Assembly: GCA_911728455.2 (NCBI GenBank)
Contig: OU452222.1
Span: 8,702,108-8,766,107 of the forward strand
Length of the DNA: 64,000 nt
DNA from: Marthasterias glacialis
Lineage: Eukaryota; Echinodermata; Asteroidea; Forcipulatida; Asteriidae
Reading direction: 5' to 3'
Positions 59,145 through 64,000 of this stretch are shown in pieces. A model generated the notes under the pieces. That model was not told the origin of the DNA, ran no database searches, and saw only the letters and a program-made list of their open reading frames with translations. Position 1 is the first letter of the stretch. Every line of letters starts with the position of its first letter. The position numbers were made by a program, and so were the translations under genes.

Positions 59145-62100
59145 TAATTGAGACTTTTAGTTTAATACTTCAGTTTAAGAACTCTTTTTTCAGTAACCCT
59201 CATTTTGCAATATTTTTACCCGTTTCACCGTTTGTTATCTTTAAGCTAGTATATTATTTAAAAATCCCTGTCATCAGTCATAATATTATTCCGATCTCTC
59301 TTTTCAGTCCTACTTTCGCTTCAATTGTAGTTCAAACATACATTCAAACTACTTCCGGTCAGAATTGAAGTAGAAATCTGGGTTCCACTGGCCAGATTCA
59401 TTTTATGTCGGGTTGTGTGCCTCGGGTTGTTGAAATAGTTTGCATAGCCAATGGGCCTATGCATTCGTTTGATTTTGGGCTCCGTTTAATATGCTTCTAA
59501 GAAAATGGATCATGGCTGCCGAATCCGGTAACAATGTCAATCCTGAATGGGGAAAGTGATTTATTGATCTTAGTTCTTTTGATAATTACATTTACTTATT
59601 TACTCGTCATATATATTTAGGTCCGAGGTCTTAATGACACTGTTTTCGTCTTTAGAGGTACCGTATAATTTAGTGACCGTTACACATATTTCGACGACGG
59701 AATGTAGTTCATGATTAAGTAGCTTGTTAATATTTAACCTGTTGGTTATAAATAACACAGACGTGACTTGATGACGTGTTCGCCTTTTGGCTTACAAAAA
59801 CACATGATTCGAAGGCGTTTTTACAGGTGTATTAAAAAAGTCATAACATGACAATTTTGCTGACAATGAAGTTATGATTTTTTTTTAAATTACTGCATGG
59901 CCAGTATTGATGTAGCCTCCAGTGTATAATCGTTAAATCATCTTATATAATTGTGATATTGATTATAACGAGTTTATGTGGTGTAGCTGCATATGACATA
60001 TCGAATTATTGTTGTAAATATATTGTTAATAAAAGGGTTATGATTTAAACTGCTTTTATAATCCTCACAGTCAGTCTAAATTGATAAAAAATGTATACCT
60101 GGTAAGAACTTTCTTTGTGCCTAGAATCGACGATTTACAGAAGACAGTTTCAAGTCGTTGGTCGAGACGGGGGAGTTGGTCGAGACAGGCGGGAATAATT
60201 GCTACTTGCTTTGCACCTTTCATTGGAAACAGATTTGCAATTTATCAAGTTTTATATCCTGTCATGATCTGAATCCATATACCCTCAGACTACTCCCTTT
60301 TTCTAGAAGATGTTCAATTTTGGCCCGAAAATCTTTACAGGGAACTAGCTGGATCATCCAGGGAAGGGAAAGTGTCTTGAGCTCCTTCGGGGGATAGTCA
60401 AAGCAGAAACTGCCACTGCCATTATTATAGAGGTAGTAGGGAGCAATTTTCGTCCACAATTTCCTGTCAACATGAAGACCGGGACTGGACGCCCCCTGGA
60501 TATGCCAAGTTATACAATATGTACAGCAGTTTACCAAGAAAAGTATATCGCCCGAAAGTTTAGACAAACAATTGCTCAATAGTTGAAGTACACCTTTTCT
60601 TTCAGTCAGCATCATCCTTTAAACAACCATTGCAAACGGTTCCACAGGCCTTTTAAATCGAAATTAAAATTCAATTCTGGAAACACCCTGCGAGGATTTT
60701 TTGACGAAAAGTACATTAAACTAGAACATTCCCACCCACGCCTCTTTTTCTACCCCAGGGTAACTCATCTGTGTGTCATCCTTTTATAATGTAAAAATGT
60801 CTTCTTAGGCTACACATTGATGGTTCCCATTTCCATGGAGACCAATGGCTTCAGCTGGCGGCTAGAGAGGCTAAACAAAATCTGGCATCGTGCCTTCCAC
60901 ACAAACTAAAAAAATGAAAATGAAAATGTTTATGGCCGAGGTATCTCAACACCGTGCTGGATCGACGGGTTAAAGTCACGTCCTTTATCGAGGGCATCTG
61001 TGGACGCCTGAAAATAGACATAAATGTGGGTAAAGGAGAAGCACGAAACTAATTAATTGATTATTTTATTGAGCGGGTTGTGTCTTGGAGATATTTGAAT
61101 ACGTGAATTGAATAATATTTTCAAGTGATGAATGAAGTAGAAGAATCAGATTGTTCTAAGGATCGTTAAAAATTAACTCTTTGAAGTGAACGGCCCGGCA
61201 CATCATCGTATGTCTGCGCCGTGTTTAATGATAAACTTCAGCTCGTGTTTTTCATTTTGGAGCTAAATGAAGTGGTAAGCTTGGACCTAGATCTACATGT
61301 AGGTCAGTTTCACCAGGTTGACTTCTATGCTTCGAGTAATTTATAACATACGAAAGGGTAAAATGGGGGAATGTTTAATATGTTCCGTCCCACGTGATGT
61401 ACGGGCCCTATAACCTCAAGGTTTTCCTCTACTTTTGCGACCCTTTTCTCCGACCCAAGAGCACATTCATCATGTTATTGCAGACTTCGTATTCATCCGT
61501 GTTATTGCGAATCATTATTTAGTAAAGTGCCGAAGGCAAAACATAAAAAACTATATCACAGGTTCTTTATTTAACATTTGGTGAGCGCACCCGGGTTGCT
61601 GGCGTCGTCTGGAAACGCAGCCTTGGTAAGGCCATGAATTCAATTTTAATTTCACCTGGACTGTGAAACAGGATTAAAATGAGAATGAAGTGAATTTTAT
61701 TTAGTTTATTTTTAGTTGTTACAAACTTAGCTCTGCAGACGTTATGCCATCAGTTACTACTGCCTGAGGACGGACACTCGGAGTACTGAATTTTAAAAGT
61801 TTTTATTTGCACCTCGATTCGAGTCAATACACGGGTAGTCTCTCGCAAAGTTTCTTTTAAATTTACGAAGTTGTATTTCATGAATTTATGGTTGTACTAA
61901 GAGGTATAATTCGCGATTAATTCGCGATTGTGGTGTTTGAGGTTCAGGAGTACGGCTGGCTCTCCTGGAGAGGTCTATTATATAGCGCCCTCCAGAGACA
62001 ACTCTCCGTCAGGTTGCCCTCCAACCCGGAAGTGATAATTACACGTGCAACATTACTAGTACTCTAGTAGTAGTACTACTAGTACTGCATACAGTGACTG

Positions 62101-62640
62101 ATGAGCGTTACAACACAAGGCTATGCAAAAGGTAAGGATATAAATAGTTCAGCTAAATTCATGGATACAGAGTAGCAGTCGGATGCGATATTTTAGCCTA
62201 TAAGTGTTAGTAAATAGCGTTTAGTATCGCCTATCGGCAAAATTTTGTACAGTTGAAAATGAAATGTCTCATGTATGCACGTCGAAGTGCGCCAGCATCG
62301 GCATGATCGGCAGGAGTAGCAGAGCGTGTACAATTATGATGGGCACAATCATCATCATTACATTGAGTTAAATGTGACGAGCTAGAAGAGTCTGAACAAT
62401 CTACTCAAGTTGATCTCTTCCATAAATCACATCATTTCTCAACAAATCCATCCTGTACTAAAAAACAGGAACTGGAGTGATGTGCTCCTTTTTTTGAAAT
62501 TTTGACTTGGATGGCCAAACTAATGCGCCAGGGAGGGAAGTATAGGGGTATATGCAGTGATGAGGGCAATTCGCTATGAGGGTGTGATACCCTGTTCCAA
62601 AAAATTGCCCAAATTACGACATAGACTCATTTGTTGTAGT
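59145..62640. other. Non-coding sequence, nothing recognised
   Basis: The largest frame (60615-60262, minus, 117 codons) has no motif I know. A near-palindrome of TAGTAGTACTACTAG lies around 62058-62088. No RNA gene or element was identified. Confidence 0.5.
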
Positions 62641-63556
62641 ATTGCCCCCTACATTGTGCCAATACACTGGACTACCTCGGCTTCTTCTAATCTAAAACCA
62701 GACATCAACTTTTGAATCGAGACTTATTTATCCCGCAATGATCGGCCGGTCATTGCTGTCACTGTCAGAGTCTACAGAAGATTTACGGCCGATTTATGCA
62801 AGCACCCCGTGCGATAACTCCTAGGCTTTTGCTGGAATTTTATGACAAATCTCTGTGCTGGTATATTAAGCCAATGTCAAGAGCCATGATGGTTGTTGCG
62901 TTGTACAGCGAGAGGGTGCTATGACTCGTACTCCTGCGCTAGTCTTGTTCTTGTTGCTATGTGTGTGCATGCATTCATCGTGCTGTCGTCCGTCGCCGAA
63001 CGCAAACAGACGGTGTGACCATTTCTACCTCCATGGTTCCTTCGGAACCACACATACTCAAAAGAGAATTAACACATGGTGTCACTGCAAATCCTTACTT
63101 ATTATTCCATGGTGTCACTCGCTCGTCTCTCTCTGGTATTGCACGCAATCAGTCAGCACATTCAAGAACGTTTACCGCTGCGCGAAACCTTGACATCACC
63201 ACTATCAGATAAACGTCGCAAAATGACTGCTGGAATAAAGACTAGTGCAGGAATACGACCCGCGCTGAACAGCAACCATCATGGCTCCTCCGCCGTTGTT
63301 GACATGGGCTTATATACCATACCAGCAGGGAGATTTGTCATAAAATTCCAGCAAAAGCCTAGGAGTTATCGCATGGGGGGCCTTGCGTAAATCTTCTCCA
63401 GACCCTGACAGCAATGACCGGCCGATCATTCAGGGATTAAATTTGCCCCAAAAAGTAGTCTCGTTTCGAAAGTTGATGTCTGGTTTTAGAGAACATGGTT
63501 CGTTGGGCCAAGAAGCGGAGGTAGTCCAGCGTATTGGCACAATGTATGGGGCTAGT
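62641..63556. mobile_element. Large inverted repeat (~310-bp arms), foldback-type element
   Basis: The left arm, about 62641-62950, and the right arm, about 63237-63556, are reverse complements with indels. Examples: ATTTTATGACAAATCTCTG against CAGGGAGATTTGTCATAAAAT, CAATGATCGGCCGGTCATTG against CAATGACCGGCCGATCATT, AAAACCAGACATCAACTTT against AAAGTTGATGTCTGGTTTT, and GTGCCAATACACTGGACTAC against GTAGTCCAGCGTATTGGCAC. The loop is about 285 bp with a direct repeat (CCATGGTGTCACTCGC / ACATGGTGTCACTGC). No transposase frame is present. Confidence 0.9.
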
Positions 63557-63649
63557 TGTAGTAGTAGTACTGGTTTCTCAAGATAACAAAGATGAAATAA
63601 CAGGCACTTAATTGTACTCACGCTCATTTTCTGTCCTCCAATTCGATGT

Positions 63650-63900
63650 TTAAAGGAGTACAGTGCCCCAGTTACTGGGTCTATGTAAGTACTTAATAAG
63701 TTAATACAACACACGCAATTCTAGTGGATATATTACCGTCGACAGTAGACACAGCTGGGGCACTGTACTCCCTTTTTTAAATCTTTAACTTGAAAGGTCT
63801 TCAACCGTTCCAGTCACAATTTTGACCTAAACGGTCTTCACGACCGTTTAAGTACAAAGAATTGTAAAAGGAGCACAGCGCCCCAGTTACTGGGTCTACG
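63650..63900. repeat. Repeated 'GCCCCAGTTACTGGGTCTA' blocks with an inverted copy
   Basis: GGAGTACAGTGCCCCAGTTA (63656) is mirrored by TGGGGCACTGTACTCC (63755-63770) and repeated directly as GGAGCACAGCGCCCCAGTTA (63871). It probably marks ends of one or two short elements running off the window. Confidence 0.6.
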
Positions 63901-64000
63901 GCGACAGAAAATTCAGAAACGTTATTACCGTATCATAATTTTGGACTTTATTTTTCTCAAGAAAACCCTTTGAGAACCACAAATCAGAAAAAGAAAAGGG

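Overview
This is a stretch of animal nuclear DNA, AT-rich and intron-dominated. It carries one recognisable protein-coding gene on the + strand, set in a dense collection of decayed mobile elements and tandem repeats. There is no operon structure, no ribosome-binding-site pattern and no viral or CRISPR feature. The SINE heads, long-hairpin MITEs and LINE remnants, plus an intron layout resembling vertebrate glycine-receptor genes, suggest a marine invertebrate deuterostome (echinoderm or hemichordate more likely than others). That placement is inference, not proof.

The gene is a Cys-loop (pentameric ligand-gated) chloride-channel subunit of the glycine/glutamate-gated superfamily. Seven coding exons can be joined in frame: 20754-20821, 24797-25023, 38055-38137, 40439-40588, 44823-45058, 50512-50661 and 55835-56197. 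Together they give 424 residues plus a stop. They cover the last part of the N-terminal beta-strand region, binding loops A to E, the 15-residue Cys-loop, M1, M2, M3, a short Asn/Ser-rich cytoplasmic loop and M4. The signal-peptide exon(s) and the most N-terminal exon were not recognised; they lie in 1-20753 or beyond the window. The first exon is only 68 nt long. The receptor looks anion-selective, but the arginine that anchors amino-acid agonists is replaced by glutamate, and loop C is altered and four residues longer, so its ligand may not be glycine, GABA or glutamate.

Layout. 1-20753 is non-coding sequence with a degenerate minisatellite (1.8-2.5 kb), a 68-bp satellite of about 31 copies (3.4-5.5 kb), a TA-flanked repeat block carrying CCGGAAGT dyads (5.6-7.2 kb), SINE heads, an RTE-like LINE remnant, a piggyBac-like MITE, a hAT-like MITE and a LINE tail split by a foldback element. 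20754-56197 is the receptor gene; its introns (2.3 to 13 kb) hold a second hAT-like MITE, a TTAA-flanked piggyBac-like MITE, a MITE with 16-bp target duplications, a Tc1/mariner transposase fragment split by a hairpin element, a run of hairpin elements at 52.6-53.4 kb, and 42-bp and 21-bp tandem arrays. 56198-64000 is downstream sequence with no recognised gene, a TIR element and a roughly 0.9-kb inverted repeat near the end.

The most interesting points are the receptor's substituted binding site, nested insertions whose order can be read from interrupted reading frames, two loci resembling the catalytic core of Penelope-type hammerhead ribozymes, and a large number of sequences that would fold into long hairpins if transcribed.
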